Below, piece after piece: positions 9,647 through 17,779 of a stretch of DNA of 64,000 nt. Source of the stretch: Shinella sp. WSJ-2 (lineage in GTDB: Bacteria > Pseudomonadota > Alphaproteobacteria > Rhizobiales > Rhizobiaceae). Under the pieces are notes generated by a model that saw nothing but the letters and a program-made list of their open reading frames with translations, was not told the DNA's origin and searched no databases. Position numbers and translations under genes: made by a program. The stretch lies in assembly GCF_003432075.1 (NCBI RefSeq), contig NZ_QWBU01000001.1:310001-374000 (forward strand), given 5' to 3'. Every line of letters starts with the position of its first letter. Within the stretch, counting starts at the first letter, position 1.

Positions 9647-9723
9647 AAGCCGTGCATCCCTTTCGGTGATGCACGGCTTGCCAAAATACGCATGGCGGCT
9701 TTCGACAAACACACGTCGAAGCC
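9647..9723. other. Two consecutive strong hairpins in a gene-free region
   Basis: The first hairpin (9647-9679) has 12-bp perfect arms (AAGCCGTGCATC / GATGCACGGCTT) and a 9-base loop. The second (9695-9723) has arms GGCTTTCGAC / GTCGAAGCC with one bulge. Neither is followed by a T tract on either strand, so they are not ordinary terminators. They may be part of a small RNA, an RNA processing site or a protein-binding palindrome. Confidence 0.55.
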
Positions 9724-10312
9724 CAGTCACCCCGGTACGCAATACCTTTCCGGAGCAAGCGGCGGTGTCCCCCGCCGTGAGGAAACCAATAGCGGCACAT
9801 TCTTACCGGACCGTTATCGGGAGCTTAAGCAAAGATGAATCGCGAGTTTTTTTGAAAAATTCCGGAAAATTTTTTTGGACGGCAAAACGGCGCAGACAAG
9901 ACAGGATATGTCCGCATTCAACGACCATCCCGCACCACCCGTTAAAGCACTCCTCGAACATTTGCCCGAATGCGAGCAAACGCCCAAATTTTCCACCGTG
10001 CGGTTGCCGGATTTCCAGCATCGCGGCGGGCCGACGGGTCTGTCCGCGCCACCAGGCGGCGCGCAGGAGGTTGATTTCTCAATAAGAACCCGTAGGCTAC
10101 CCCTGTAGCGCACGATAAGATGTCTCCGGCGACAGGGTTCCGCCGGTGAACAAAAAACAGGGATCGGCGCTTTTCAGCAGGGGGATTGGCTCGCCTCACT
10201 GGCATCGAACCTCCGTGGCTGTCGCTAGACTTTCGGGCAGACAGGACAACGCAGTAGCCTGCGCTGCCTTCCGGGTTGATTGCTGCATCCAAGACTGGGA
10301 GGTCTTAACCTA
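9724..10312. other. Long leader / intergenic region before the betaine transporter genes
   Basis: No convincing gene is seen on either strand. The short frames here lack ribosome-binding sites. The downstream part (10130-10312) should contain the promoter and leader of the substrate-binding-protein gene, including a TGTCGC hexamer at 10220-10225 that recurs upstream of other betaine-related genes. An untranslated small RNA cannot be excluded. Confidence 0.5.
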
Positions 10313-11311
10313 ATGAAGAAGCTCCTTGCTTCCACTATCATTGCCGCCGGCCTTTATGGCTTTGCCGGTTCTGCCCAGGCGGCAGAATGCGGCGAAGTTT
10401 CCATGGCCGAAATGAACTGGGCGTCGGCCGGCGTCGCCGCGCATGTCGATAAGATCATTCTCGAAAGCGGCTATGGCTGCACCGTGACGCTGGTCACCGG
10501 TGACACCATGCCGACCTTCACCTCCATGAACGAAAAGGGCGAGCCGGACGTCGCGCCCGAAATGTGGGTGAACGCCGTGCGCACGCCGCTCGACGCCGCC
10601 ATTAAGGAAGGCCGCCTCATCCAGCTCGCGCCCCTTCTCTCGGAAGGTGGCGTGGAAGGCTGGTGGATCCCGAAATTCCTCGCCGACGAGCATCCCGACA
10701 TCAAGACCGTTCAGGATGCGCTGAAGCATCCGGAACTGTTCCCGGCACCGGAAGACCCGTCCAAGGGCGCCGTGCACAATTGCCCGTCGGGCTGGAACTG
10801 CCAGGTCTCGACCGACAACCTTTACCGCGCGCTCGATGCCGACAAGGATGGCTTCACGCTCGTCGATACGGGCTCGGCTGCCGGCCTCGACGGCTCGATT
10901 GCCAACGCCTTCGAAAAGAAGACCGGCTGGCTCGGTTATTATTGGGCGCCGACGGCCATTCTGGGCAAGTACGAGATGACCAAGCTCTCCTTCGGCGTCG
11001 ACCACGATAAGGCCGACTGGGATGCCTGCACTGCCGTGCCGGATTGCCCGAACCCCAAGGTCAACTCCTATCCGACCTCCGACGTCTTTACCGTCGTGAC
11101 CAAGGCCTTTTCCGAAAAGGCCGGCGTTGCCATGGACTACATGAAGACCCGCCAATGGGATAACGGCACGGTCGGCAAGGTTCTGGCCTGGATGGACGCC
11201 AACCAGGGCACGAACGAGGATGCCGCCAAGTACTTCCTCGAAAACTATCCCGACATGTGGACCAAGTGGGTTTCCCCCGAGGTCGCCGAGAAGGTCAAGG
11301 CCGCTCTCTAA
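10313..11311 (+). CDS. ABC transporter substrate-binding protein, glycine betaine/choline/proline betaine class
   Basis: Periplasmic OpuAC-family receptor of 332 residues. The signal peptide ends GSAQAAEC, and the type II binding-protein fold follows with the typical VTLVTGDTMPTFTSM and WGYYWAPTAILGKY-like aromatic segments used to cage quaternary amines. The ATG at 10313 has a GGAGG site 10 bases upstream; the longer start at 10280 is rejected. It is the first gene of an importer with the permease and ATPase that follow. Neighbouring bmt and corrinoid methyltransferase genes make a methylated amine such as glycine betaine, proline betaine or choline the likely ligand. Confidence 0.92.
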   Translation: MKKLLASTIIAAGLYGFAGSAQAAECGEVSMAEMNWASAGVAAHVDKIILESGYGCTVTLVTGDTMPTFTSMNEKGEPDVAPEMWVNAVRTPLDAAIKEGRLIQLAPLLSEGGVEGWWIPKFLADEHPDIKTVQDALKHPELFPAPEDPSKGAVHNCPSGWNCQVSTDNLYRALDADKDGFTLVDTGSAAGLDGSIANAFEKKTGWLGYYWAPTAILGKYEMTKLSFGVDHDKADWDACTAVPDCPNPKVNSYPTSDVFTVVTKAFSEKAGVAMDYMKTRQWDNGTVGKVLAWMDANQGTNEDAAKYFLENYPDMWTKWVSPEVAEKVKAAL

Positions 11312-11316
11312 GCCGA

Positions 11317-11347
11317 TAGCCGGCAGCCCTTCCCGGGCTGCCGGCTA
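11317..11347 (+). other. Stable stem-loop between binding-protein and permease genes
   Basis: A perfect 13-bp stem (TAGCCGGCAGCCC and its complement) with a 5-base loop lies right after the binding-protein stop codon, with no T tract. Such stem-loops often block 3' exonuclease and keep the binding-protein mRNA more abundant than the permease/ATPase mRNA. It could also be a weak terminator. Confidence 0.65.
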
Positions 11348-11561
11348 CTTCCGCGACCTGAACGAGCGGCATTCGTAACGCCGCGCATCAAGAAACTGCA
11401 GAGGTCGCAAACAGCACAGTATCATGCAGTGGTTCGTGTCATGACGAACTGCAAGCCGGGAACCAGAACAAGAATATCCCTGTGCGCACCGTCTCGTTCG
11501 CAGTTGCAACAAAATTACATTGCGACACGAGACAATAACTTCCGGTAGAGAGGGGACAGGA

Positions 11562-12473
11562 ATGGCAGGTCTATGCGAATCGTTGCCAGACTTTCTTTGT
11601 AAATTTCCGGCCTTCAGTGACGTCAGCATCCGTGCAGTCCGAAAAAGTGTCGACGATGGCTTCAAGGCCCTCGTTCGAAGCTATGTCAACGCCATCGACG
11701 CGATGGTGCAGCCGCTGCAATGGTTTCTGAACTATCTCGAGCGGCTCTTCGTGAGTTCGCCCTGGCCGATCATCCTTCTGATCATGCTGGCGATCGTTTA
11801 TTTCGGCAGCCGCAACATCAAGATCACCATTGGGACCGCCCTCTCGATGCTTGCCATCGGCTTGCTGGGTCTTTGGAACGACACGATGGTGACGCTCGCC
11901 ATGGTGACGGTCTGTACGTTGATCGCCATCCTGGTGGGCATTCCGATCGGCATTCTCATGGCCCGGTCCGACCGGGTGCAGGGTATCGTCAACCCGATCC
12001 TCGACGTGATGCAGACGATGCCGAGCTTCGTCTATCTCATCCCTGTCGTCATGATCTTCGGCATCGGCAAGGTGCCGGGCCTGATCGCCGTCGTCATCTA
12101 CGCCGTCCCGCCGATGATCCGGCTCACCAATCTCGGCATCCGGCTCGTCGACAAGGAAGTTTTGGAAGCGGCCGACGCCTTCGGCTCCTCCGGCTGGCAG
12201 AAGCTGAAGAACGTGCAGATGCCGCTGGCGCTGCCCACCATCATGGCCGGCATCAATCAGACCATCATGATGTCACTCGCCATGGTCGTCGTCGCCTCCA
12301 TGGTCGGCGTCGGCGGTCTCGGCAAGAACGTGCTTCAGGCCATCAACAACCAGTTCTTCACGGTCGGGTTCCTCAACGGATTCGCGCTCGTGGCCATCGC
12401 CATCATTTTCGACCGCACAAGCCAGGCCTATGGCAAGCGGCTGCAGAAGCATTCGGAGGTAATTCATGGTTAG
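11562..12473 (+). CDS. ABC transporter permease, ProW/OpuAB type
   Basis: BPD_transp_1 inner-membrane permease of 303 residues. It has an N-terminal non-conserved region, then helices (WPIILLIMLAIVYFG, MVTLAMVTVCTLIAILVGIPIG) and the cytoplasmic coupling EAA loop (EVLEAADAFGSSGWQKL) near residue 200. The start at 11562 has a GAGAGGGGA site; an in-frame ATG at 11520 has none. It overlaps the ATPase gene by 8 bases, which indicates translational coupling. It is separated from the binding-protein gene by 250 bp with a stem-loop. Confidence 0.93.
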   Translation: MAGLCESLPDFLCKFPAFSDVSIRAVRKSVDDGFKALVRSYVNAIDAMVQPLQWFLNYLERLFVSSPWPIILLIMLAIVYFGSRNIKITIGTALSMLAIGLLGLWNDTMVTLAMVTVCTLIAILVGIPIGILMARSDRVQGIVNPILDVMQTMPSFVYLIPVVMIFGIGKVPGLIAVVIYAVPPMIRLTNLGIRLVDKEVLEAADAFGSSGWQKLKNVQMPLALPTIMAGINQTIMMSLAMVVVASMVGVGGLGKNVLQAINNQFFTVGFLNGFALVAIAIIFDRTSQAYGKRLQKHSEVIHG

Positions 12474-13509
12474 TCATGCAATCGAGGTCCGCAATCTCTA
12501 CAAGATCTTCGGGCCCCGTGGCGGCGACTATGTCGATGCCGTGAAAAACGGTCTCGGCAAAGCCGAACTCAACCAGAAATACGGCCATGTTCTCGGCCTG
12601 CGCGATATCAACATCTCCATGCCCGCCGGCGGTATCATGGTGGTGATGGGGCTTTCGGGCTCCGGCAAGTCGACGCTGATCCGCCACATCAACCGGTTGA
12701 TCGACCCGACAGCCGGCGAAGTGCTGTATGACGGCGTCGATGTCTGCAAGATGAGCGAGAACGACCTTCGCGAATTCCGCCGCCACAAAACGGCGATGGT
12801 GTTCCAGAAGTTCGCGCTCTTGCCGCATCGCACGGTTCTCGAAAACACCGTTTATGGCCTGGAAATCCAAGGTGTGGGACAGGCGGAACGCGAGAAGCGG
12901 GCAACGCAGTGGATCGCCCGCGTCGGCCTGTCCGGCTTCGAGAACCACTATCCGAACCAGCTTTCCGGCGGCATGCAGCAGCGCGTGGGCCTCGCTCGTG
13001 CACTCACCAACGATGCCGACATCCTTCTGATGGACGAAGCCTATTCGGCGCTCGACCCGCTCATCCGCGTCGACATGCAGACCGTGCTTCTCGATCTCCA
13101 AAAGGAACTGAAGAAGACCGTGGTCTTCATCACGCACGATCTCGACGAGGCGCTACGCCTCGGCGACAAGATCGCCATCCTGCGCGACGGCATGGTCGTG
13201 CAGCAGGGCACCGGCCAGGAAATCGTGCTCAACCCGGCGGACGAGTACATCACGGCCTTCGTCAAGGAAGTGAACCGCGGCCGCGTGGTCAATGTCGAGA
13301 CCATCATGGCGCCGCTCTCGGGCAACCCCGAGGGCATGCCCATTGCCAAGGGCACGGTGTTGGAAATGGCCGCCCGCGCCATGACATCAGCCAACCAGAC
13401 ACTCGCCCACGTGGTGGACGAGAACAACCGCCCGGTCGGCGCCATCAGCCTCAGCGCGATCATATCCTCAATGGTGACACCGACGAGCCACGAGGCGAAA
13501 GCGGCCTGA
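12466..13509 (+). CDS. ABC transporter ATP-binding protein, ProV/OpuAA type
   Basis: ATPase of 347 residues that energises the quaternary-amine importer. The Walker A motif GLSGSGKSTLIRHINRL is near residue 61, the signature LSGGMQQRVGLARAL near 165, Walker B ILLMDEAYSALDP near 186 and the H-loop VVFITHDLDEALRLGD near 220. A C-terminal CBS-like regulatory segment follows, as in ProV/OpuAA proteins that sense ionic strength. It overlaps the permease gene and ends just before a terminator. Confidence 0.95.
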   Translation: MVSHAIEVRNLYKIFGPRGGDYVDAVKNGLGKAELNQKYGHVLGLRDINISMPAGGIMVVMGLSGSGKSTLIRHINRLIDPTAGEVLYDGVDVCKMSENDLREFRRHKTAMVFQKFALLPHRTVLENTVYGLEIQGVGQAEREKRATQWIARVGLSGFENHYPNQLSGGMQQRVGLARALTNDADILLMDEAYSALDPLIRVDMQTVLLDLQKELKKTVVFITHDLDEALRLGDKIAILRDGMVVQQGTGQEIVLNPADEYITAFVKEVNRGRVVNVETIMAPLSGNPEGMPIAKGTVLEMAARAMTSANQTLAHVVDENNRPVGAISLSAIISSMVTPTSHEAKAA

Positions 13510-13533
13510 GCCGATCCTTCATCTGCATCTTTC

Positions 13534-13560
13534 TGGGCGTCCTTCGGGGCGCCCTTTCTT
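13534..13560 (+). terminator. Intrinsic terminator of the betaine transporter operon
   Basis: A GC-rich hairpin (GGGCGTCC, TTC loop, GGGGCGCCC with one bulge) is followed by tttcttttg. It lies 25 bases after the ATPase stop codon. Confidence 0.75.
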
Positions 13561-13582
13561 TTGCAGGCAATGCATCGTTGCA

Positions 13583-13608
13583 ATCACATAAAGAAATCTT
13601 TATATGAT
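13583..13608. promoter_or_regulatory. Near-perfect 26-bp palindrome (putative operator) before bmt
   Basis: The core is ATAAAGA-AA-TCTTTAT with perfect 7-bp arms. Allowing one mismatched pair, the symmetry extends outward to ATCA at the left edge and TGAT at the right edge, giving 26 bp. It ends 23 bp before the bmt start, where a repressor would overlap the promoter or leader. From memory it resembles operators of ArsR-type SAM/SAH-responsive regulators found before methionine-cycle genes in Rhizobiales; that assignment is an inference. Confidence 0.7.
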
Positions 13609-13631
13609 GCGACAAACAGAAGGATCGCTCC

Positions 13632-14648
13632 ATGACCGCCACGAACCCGCTTGCCGCCCTGCTCGCCGAAAAGCCATTCCTGCTCGCCGATGGTGCAACG
13701 GGCACCTCGCTGTTCGCCATGGGCCTGGAAGCCGGTGAAGCGCCGGAACTGTGGAACGAGGCGAAGCCTGAGAACATCACGAAGCTGCACCAGGACTTCG
13801 TCGATGCCGGCGCCGATATCATCCTTACCAACACCTTCGGCGGCACGCGCCATCGCCTTAAGCTGCACCACGCGCAGGACCGCGTCCACGAACTCAACAG
13901 GAAAGCCGCCGAAATTGCCCGCGCCGTCGCCGACAAGGCGCCGCGCAAGGTGATCGTCGCCGGCTCCGTCGGCCCGACAGGCGAACTGCTCGTGCCGCTC
14001 GGCGCGATGACCTATGACGATGCCGTGTCGGCCTTCGTCGAGCAGATCGAGGGCTTGAAGGCCGGTGGCGCCGATGTGGCCTGGATCGAGACCATGTCCT
14101 CGCCGGAAGAAATCCGCGCCGCCGCGGAAGCCGCCACCAAGGTCGGCATGCCCTTCGTCTATACCGGCTCCTTCGATACCGCCGGCAAGACGATGATGGG
14201 CCTGCATCCGCGCGATATCCACGGCGTTGCCGGCGATATCGGTGCCGGCCCGCTCGCCGTCGGCGCCAATTGCGGCGTCGGCGCCTCCGACATCCTGTCC
14301 TCGCTGCTCGACATGACCGGTGCCGATCCCTCGGCGACCGTCGTCGTCAAGGGCAATTGCGGCATCCCCGAATTCCGCGGCTCGGAAATCTACTATTCCG
14401 GCACGCCGCCGCTGATGGCCGAATATGCCCGCCTCGCCCGTGATGCCGGCGCGCGCATCATCGGCGGCTGCTGCGGCACCTCCTGCGAGCACCTCGCCGC
14501 CATGCGCGTGGCGCTCGATGCACACGAGAAGCGCGAACGCCCGACGCTTGAGACGATCGTCGAGAAGATCGGCCCGTTGCGCAACAAGACCGCAGACGAA
14601 AGTGCTGCCGCTCCCGGCCGCGAACGCGGCGGTCGCCGCCGCGGCTAA
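13632..14648 (+). CDS. bmt: Betaine-homocysteine S-methyltransferase
   Basis: Zinc-dependent homocysteine methyltransferase of 338 residues. It transfers a methyl group from glycine betaine to homocysteine, giving methionine and dimethylglycine. The N-terminal LADGATGTSLFAMGLE starts the barrel, and the zinc ligands are the cysteines of NCGVGASD (near residue 213) and GGCCGTSCEH (near 278). An AGAAGGA site precedes the ATG. A basic Arg/Gly tail (RERGGRRRG) resembles the tails on MttB, the DHPS-fold methyltransferase and the reactivase of the corrinoid cluster downstream. It has its own promoter region with the palindromic operator. Confidence 0.93.
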   Translation: MTATNPLAALLAEKPFLLADGATGTSLFAMGLEAGEAPELWNEAKPENITKLHQDFVDAGADIILTNTFGGTRHRLKLHHAQDRVHELNRKAAEIARAVADKAPRKVIVAGSVGPTGELLVPLGAMTYDDAVSAFVEQIEGLKAGGADVAWIETMSSPEEIRAAAEAATKVGMPFVYTGSFDTAGKTMMGLHPRDIHGVAGDIGAGPLAVGANCGVGASDILSSLLDMTGADPSATVVVKGNCGIPEFRGSEIYYSGTPPLMAEYARLARDAGARIIGGCCGTSCEHLAAMRVALDAHEKRERPTLETIVEKIGPLRNKTADESAAAPGRERGGRRRG

Positions 14649-14673
14649 GACCGCTCCCTTTCGGTCCAAGATC

Positions 14674-14707
14674 AGCCGCCTCGGCTTTCGCCGCAGGCGG
14701 CTTTTTC
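14674..14707 (+). terminator. Intrinsic terminator of bmt
   Basis: Arms AGCCGCCT / AGGCGGCT flank a 13-base loop and are followed directly by ttttcg. Confidence 0.82.
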
Positions 14708-14803
14708 GTGCACGTAGCCATGGCCATTACCTGCAAGGTAATCGATCCGCCGCATGGCACCGCCTAGGGTCCTCTCACCGAAACAGTTTCACAGGAGAGC
14801 CCG

Positions 14804-15241
14804 ATGACCACCTACGCAATCGCCCACCTTCGCAACGTTGCCTTCGGCCCCGAGATCATCGCCTATCTCGAAGGCATCGACGCTACAATGACGCCCTATG
14901 GTGGGACGTTCGTGCTGCATGGCGACGGCAACAGACATGTGCTGGAGGGCGCCTTTGCCGACGATATCATCATGCTGTCCTTTCCGGACCGCAAGGCGGC
15001 GGAAGAATGGTACGCGTCGCCGGCCTATCAGGCCATCCTGCCGCTGCGCACCCGCAATTCCGATGGCGATGTCTTGCTGATCGATGGCGTCGAGGACGGC
15101 CACAAAGCCACCGATATCCTGCGCAAGGATAGCGGCATAACGAAGGACGAAACCGATGAAGACCATGGATATCGCGGGCACGAAGGCCCTGCTCCTGCCC
15201 GCAGACGGCCCGCTGATTGCGGTGGAAGCCGACGGCAATGA
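14804..15241 (+). CDS. DUF1330 family protein with out-of-family C-terminal tail
   Basis: The first ~105 residues match the DUF1330 ferredoxin-like fold (MTTYAIAHLRNVAFGPEI at the start, AAEEWYASPAYQAILPLRT near residue 66). Members are usually about 95-110 residues. Here the frame runs on to 145 residues, with an Arg/Pro-rich tail that overlaps the start of the next gene by 86 bases. A stop codon (TAA at about 15137) exists in the +1 frame just where the family would end, so a single-base indel is likely to have extended the protein. Function of the family is unknown. Confidence 0.8.
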   Translation: MTTYAIAHLRNVAFGPEIIAYLEGIDATMTPYGGTFVLHGDGNRHVLEGAFADDIIMLSFPDRKAAEEWYASPAYQAILPLRTRNSDGDVLLIDGVEDGHKATDILRKDSGITKDETDEDHGYRGHEGPAPARRRPADCGGSRRQ

Positions 15242-15524
15242 CGTGATCGGCGAGGCCTTTTCGGCGGATGCGCAGTTCATCGTCATCCCGGTGGAGCGTC
15301 TCGGGCCGGATTTCCTTCGGCTCGAAACGCGCCTTGCCGGCACCATCCTTCAGAAATTCGTCAACTACCATCTGCGCTGCGCGATCGTCGGCGATATTTC
15401 CGCCGAACTCGACGCCAGCAAGGCCTTGCGGGATTTCGTGCGCGAGACGAATAAGGGGCGCGCGATCTGGTTAGTCGAGAGCCTCGAAGACGTGCGGGAA
15501 AAGCTCGCCCGCGAGGCTGCCTGA
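15156..15524 (+). CDS. DUF4180 family protein
   Basis: A protein of 122 residues matching the DUF4180 pattern (NDVIGEAFSADAQFIVIPVE, FLRLETRLAGTILQKFVNYH, VGDISAELDASKALRDFVRE). No catalytic function is established. Its start lies inside the tail of the DUF1330 gene, so the two are cotranscribed. A convergent aminotransferase gene begins 3 bases after its stop. Confidence 0.82.
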   Translation: MKTMDIAGTKALLLPADGPLIAVEADGNDVIGEAFSADAQFIVIPVERLGPDFLRLETRLAGTILQKFVNYHLRCAIVGDISAELDASKALRDFVRETNKGRAIWLVESLEDVREKLAREAA

Positions 15525-15527
15525 CGC

Positions 15528-16661
15528 TCAGGCTTCCGACAGGAATTCCCGCCAGGCTGCAAGGCCGGCCTCGATGTTGCTGCGCCCGACACCCACCCGG
15601 AAACGATCCGTTGGTACGGGCAGAAGATCGGAGACGAAGAGACTCGAGGGGAGCAGCAAGACGCCCTTCTCCTCGACCAGCCGGCGGCAATGCTCTTCCA
15701 CGCCGTCCTTGCCGAGATAGCGCGTGAAGGCGACGCAGCCGCCGTCAGGTGCGACCCATTCATAGAGATCCGGGTAATCGGCGAAGAAGGCACCGATCTT
15801 GGCGATATTCTCCGCGCAGAGTGCCCGGTTGCGGGCGAAAATGGTCTCACGAGCCTTGATCGCGATGCCGGCCAGCACCTCGGAGGGGCGTGCATTGCAG
15901 ATCGAAAGATAGTGTTTCATCTTCTCCATGCGCTCGAGAGGCGCATGATCCCGGCAGGCGATCCAGCCGATGCGTAGGCCCGGCAGGCCGTAGGCCTTGG
16001 ACATGACATTGAGCGAAATGCCCTTGTCGAAGAGATCGGCCGCCTGCGGCAGGCGCTTGCCGGCATCGAGTTCCAGGCCGCGATAGACCTCGTCAGAGAA
16101 GAGATGGATGCCGCGCTCGGCGCAGAGCGCGACGAGATCCCGGAAAATCGCCTGATCGGCGATCGTGCCGGTCGGGTTGTTCGGGAAATTGACGGCAATG
16201 AGCTTGGTTTCCGGGCGAAGGGCCGCGCGCACGTCATCGAGATCGAGCTGCCAGCGATTTTCCGGCCGTAGCGCGATGCCCGTCACCTTGCCGGCAATAG
16301 TGACCGGCATGGTCTCCATCGACTGATAGTTCGGCACGGTGACGATGGCGTGGTCATCGGGCCCGAGCAGGGCGAGCATGGCGCAATAAAGCCCCTCCTC
16401 CGCGCCGGCGAAGGTAAGAATGTCGGCGCCCGAGAGCGTTTCATAGGTCGAGGCGATCGTTTCACGCAGAGCCGGCGCGCCCCAGGTCTCGGTATAGCCG
16501 AGGGAGACGCGCTCCCAGGCCTCGCGATCCTCAGGACCTGCAAGCGCCAGGAGGTCGGACATCGTCATGGTCTCGGCATCGCTTGCCGTCATATGGTGGC
16601 GCGCCTTGAACTCCCAGCGCGAAAAATGGGTTTCGAGACGGAAATCCGGCAAGGTGGTCAT
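15528..16661 (-). CDS. PLP-dependent class I/II aminotransferase
   Basis: Fold-type I aminotransferase of 377 residues. The conserved NNPTGT motif is near residue 160, the aspartate in FSDEVYRGLE near 194, the PLP-binding lysine in NVMSKAYGLPGLRIGW near 226 and a phosphate/carboxylate-binding arginine in FRVGVGRSN near 355. The substrate is unknown. It overlaps the upstream regulator gene by 4 bases (ATGA), so the regulator probably governs amino-acid catabolism through this enzyme. Confidence 0.9.
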   Translation of the reverse strand: MTTLPDFRLETHFSRWEFKARHHMTASDAETMTMSDLLALAGPEDREAWERVSLGYTETWGAPALRETIASTYETLSGADILTFAGAEEGLYCAMLALLGPDDHAIVTVPNYQSMETMPVTIAGKVTGIALRPENRWQLDLDDVRAALRPETKLIAVNFPNNPTGTIADQAIFRDLVALCAERGIHLFSDEVYRGLELDAGKRLPQAADLFDKGISLNVMSKAYGLPGLRIGWIACRDHAPLERMEKMKHYLSICNARPSEVLAGIAIKARETIFARNRALCAENIAKIGAFFADYPDLYEWVAPDGGCVAFTRYLGKDGVEEHCRRLVEEKGVLLLPSSLFVSDLLPVPTDRFRVGVGRSNIEAGLAAWREFLSEA

Positions 16662-17305
16662 GACGTCATGTCCTTCGGGTTCTGGCGCCGCGCATCGGCG
16701 AGATAGTTGTAGATCGAGGCGCGCGAGGCGCCGATGAGGCCGGCGAGATGATCGACGGCGTTGCGGGTCTGGAAAAGGCCGCGCGCATCGAGAGCGGCGA
16801 CCAGCGCCACGCGGTCGCCCTTCCTGAGGGCGGAGAGCGCGAGACCATGGCCTCGCAGCCAGTCGTGCAGTGTCGTATTAATTTCCTCTCGCCAGTCACC
16901 GGCGAACAGCGACGGCGGGCGCGGCGCGGCGGCACCCGAAAAGGCGGCGAGCAGCTTCGCCGCCGCCTCGAAATACGAGACATCCATATTGATGCAGAGC
17001 AGGCCTAGGGCCTGCCCATACTCGTCCTTCAGCACCGACGTCACGGACTTCAGACGCCGGCCATCCTCGCCGGTCTTTTCATAGGGGCCGTAAATCCCGT
17101 CCTCGCCTACCTCCGAAAGCGTCTCGCCGACGAGCGATTCCATGCCCGGCTTGCGGCCGGAAAAGGCATTCCAAATGCCAGCGATCAGACCCGTTTCGAG
17201 GTCGTGCAGCACGACCTCGGCATGGGGATAGAGAAGCGTCGAGATGGCCGCAGCCGTCGCGGCGTGCTGGCGAAGCAGCATATCGGCATTTGAGGAATCG
17301 AACAT
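16658..17305 (-). CDS. YheO/DauR-like transcriptional regulator (PAS-like plus HTH)
   Basis: A protein of 215 residues. The N-terminal half matches the YheO-like PAS domain (LYPHAEVVLHDLETGLIAGIW, LGLLCINMDVSYFEAAAKLL), and the C-terminal half is a helix-turn-helix (FQTRNAVDHLAGLIGASRAS, IYNYLAD). The ATG at 17305 fits the family start; 33 further in-frame codons upstream are possible but atypical. Translationally coupled to the aminotransferase. A 15-bp palindrome lies just upstream and may be its own operator. Confidence 0.87.
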   Translation of the reverse strand: MFDSSNADMLLRQHAATAAAISTLLYPHAEVVLHDLETGLIAGIWNAFSGRKPGMESLVGETLSEVGEDGIYGPYEKTGEDGRRLKSVTSVLKDEYGQALGLLCINMDVSYFEAAAKLLAAFSGAAAPRPPSLFAGDWREEINTTLHDWLRGHGLALSALRKGDRVALVAALDARGLFQTRNAVDHLAGLIGASRASIYNYLADARRQNPKDMTS

Positions 17306-17327
17306 GGCGACACAAGATCCAAAAATG

Positions 17328-17372
17328 GAAATATTGTCAATATTGGATTTTACGTCCAAATTTATTTCACCC
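17328..17372. promoter_or_regulatory. Palindromic A/T-rich operator-like sites upstream of the PAS/HTH regulator
   Basis: A perfect 15-bp palindrome, AATATTGTCAATATT (17329-17343), is followed by the inverted repeat TTGGA-N7-TCCAA. Both sit in a short A/T-rich stretch between the regulator start (17305) and the plus-strand gene at 17432. This suggests binding of the regulator at a shared divergent promoter. Confidence 0.55.
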
Positions 17373-17431
17373 GCTTGCGGGGGCTTTGGCCGCGTCCTAT
17401 CCAAGCGAAGGACGATTCTGAGGGGATGACC

Positions 17432-17779
17432 ATGAGCGCCGACCTTGCCGCTTTTCCCGACCGCGACACCGTGGCCGACAAGCTTTCCGCCCTTGGTGAC
17501 GGCGAGAAAGCCTATCTGCGCCTTCTCATGGAAAACGCCCAGCAGGACGAGAACCTGCTGGAAGGCTTGAACGTCTGCCTCAACCGCGCGGCGGCCGCCC
17601 CCTTCCTCAACTCACTGAAGCTGGAAAAGCTCGGACAATGGCTGGGCGAAACCGCGCCTGTTCGCTTACAGATGCGCCTGACGGAAACCGCACGCTCAAG
17701 CCAGCACGCCGCCTATGCCGCGTTCCGCGCCGGCCTGACCCGCTCCGGCGGCCTTGAAAAAGCCTATCCGAAAGCCTGA
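17432..17779 (+). CDS. Hypothetical protein (115 aa)
   Basis: A soluble, mostly helical protein of 115 residues, not recognised as a named family (LSALGDGEKAYLRLLMENAQ near the start). The ATG at 17432 has GAGGGG 6 bases upstream; the in-frame ATG at 17426 would abut that site. It is divergent from the PAS/HTH regulator and converges on the LysR gene, overlapping its end by 16 bases. Confidence 0.72.
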   Translation: MSADLAAFPDRDTVADKLSALGDGEKAYLRLLMENAQQDENLLEGLNVCLNRAAAAPFLNSLKLEKLGQWLGETAPVRLQMRLTETARSSQHAAYAAFRAGLTRSGGLEKAYPKA

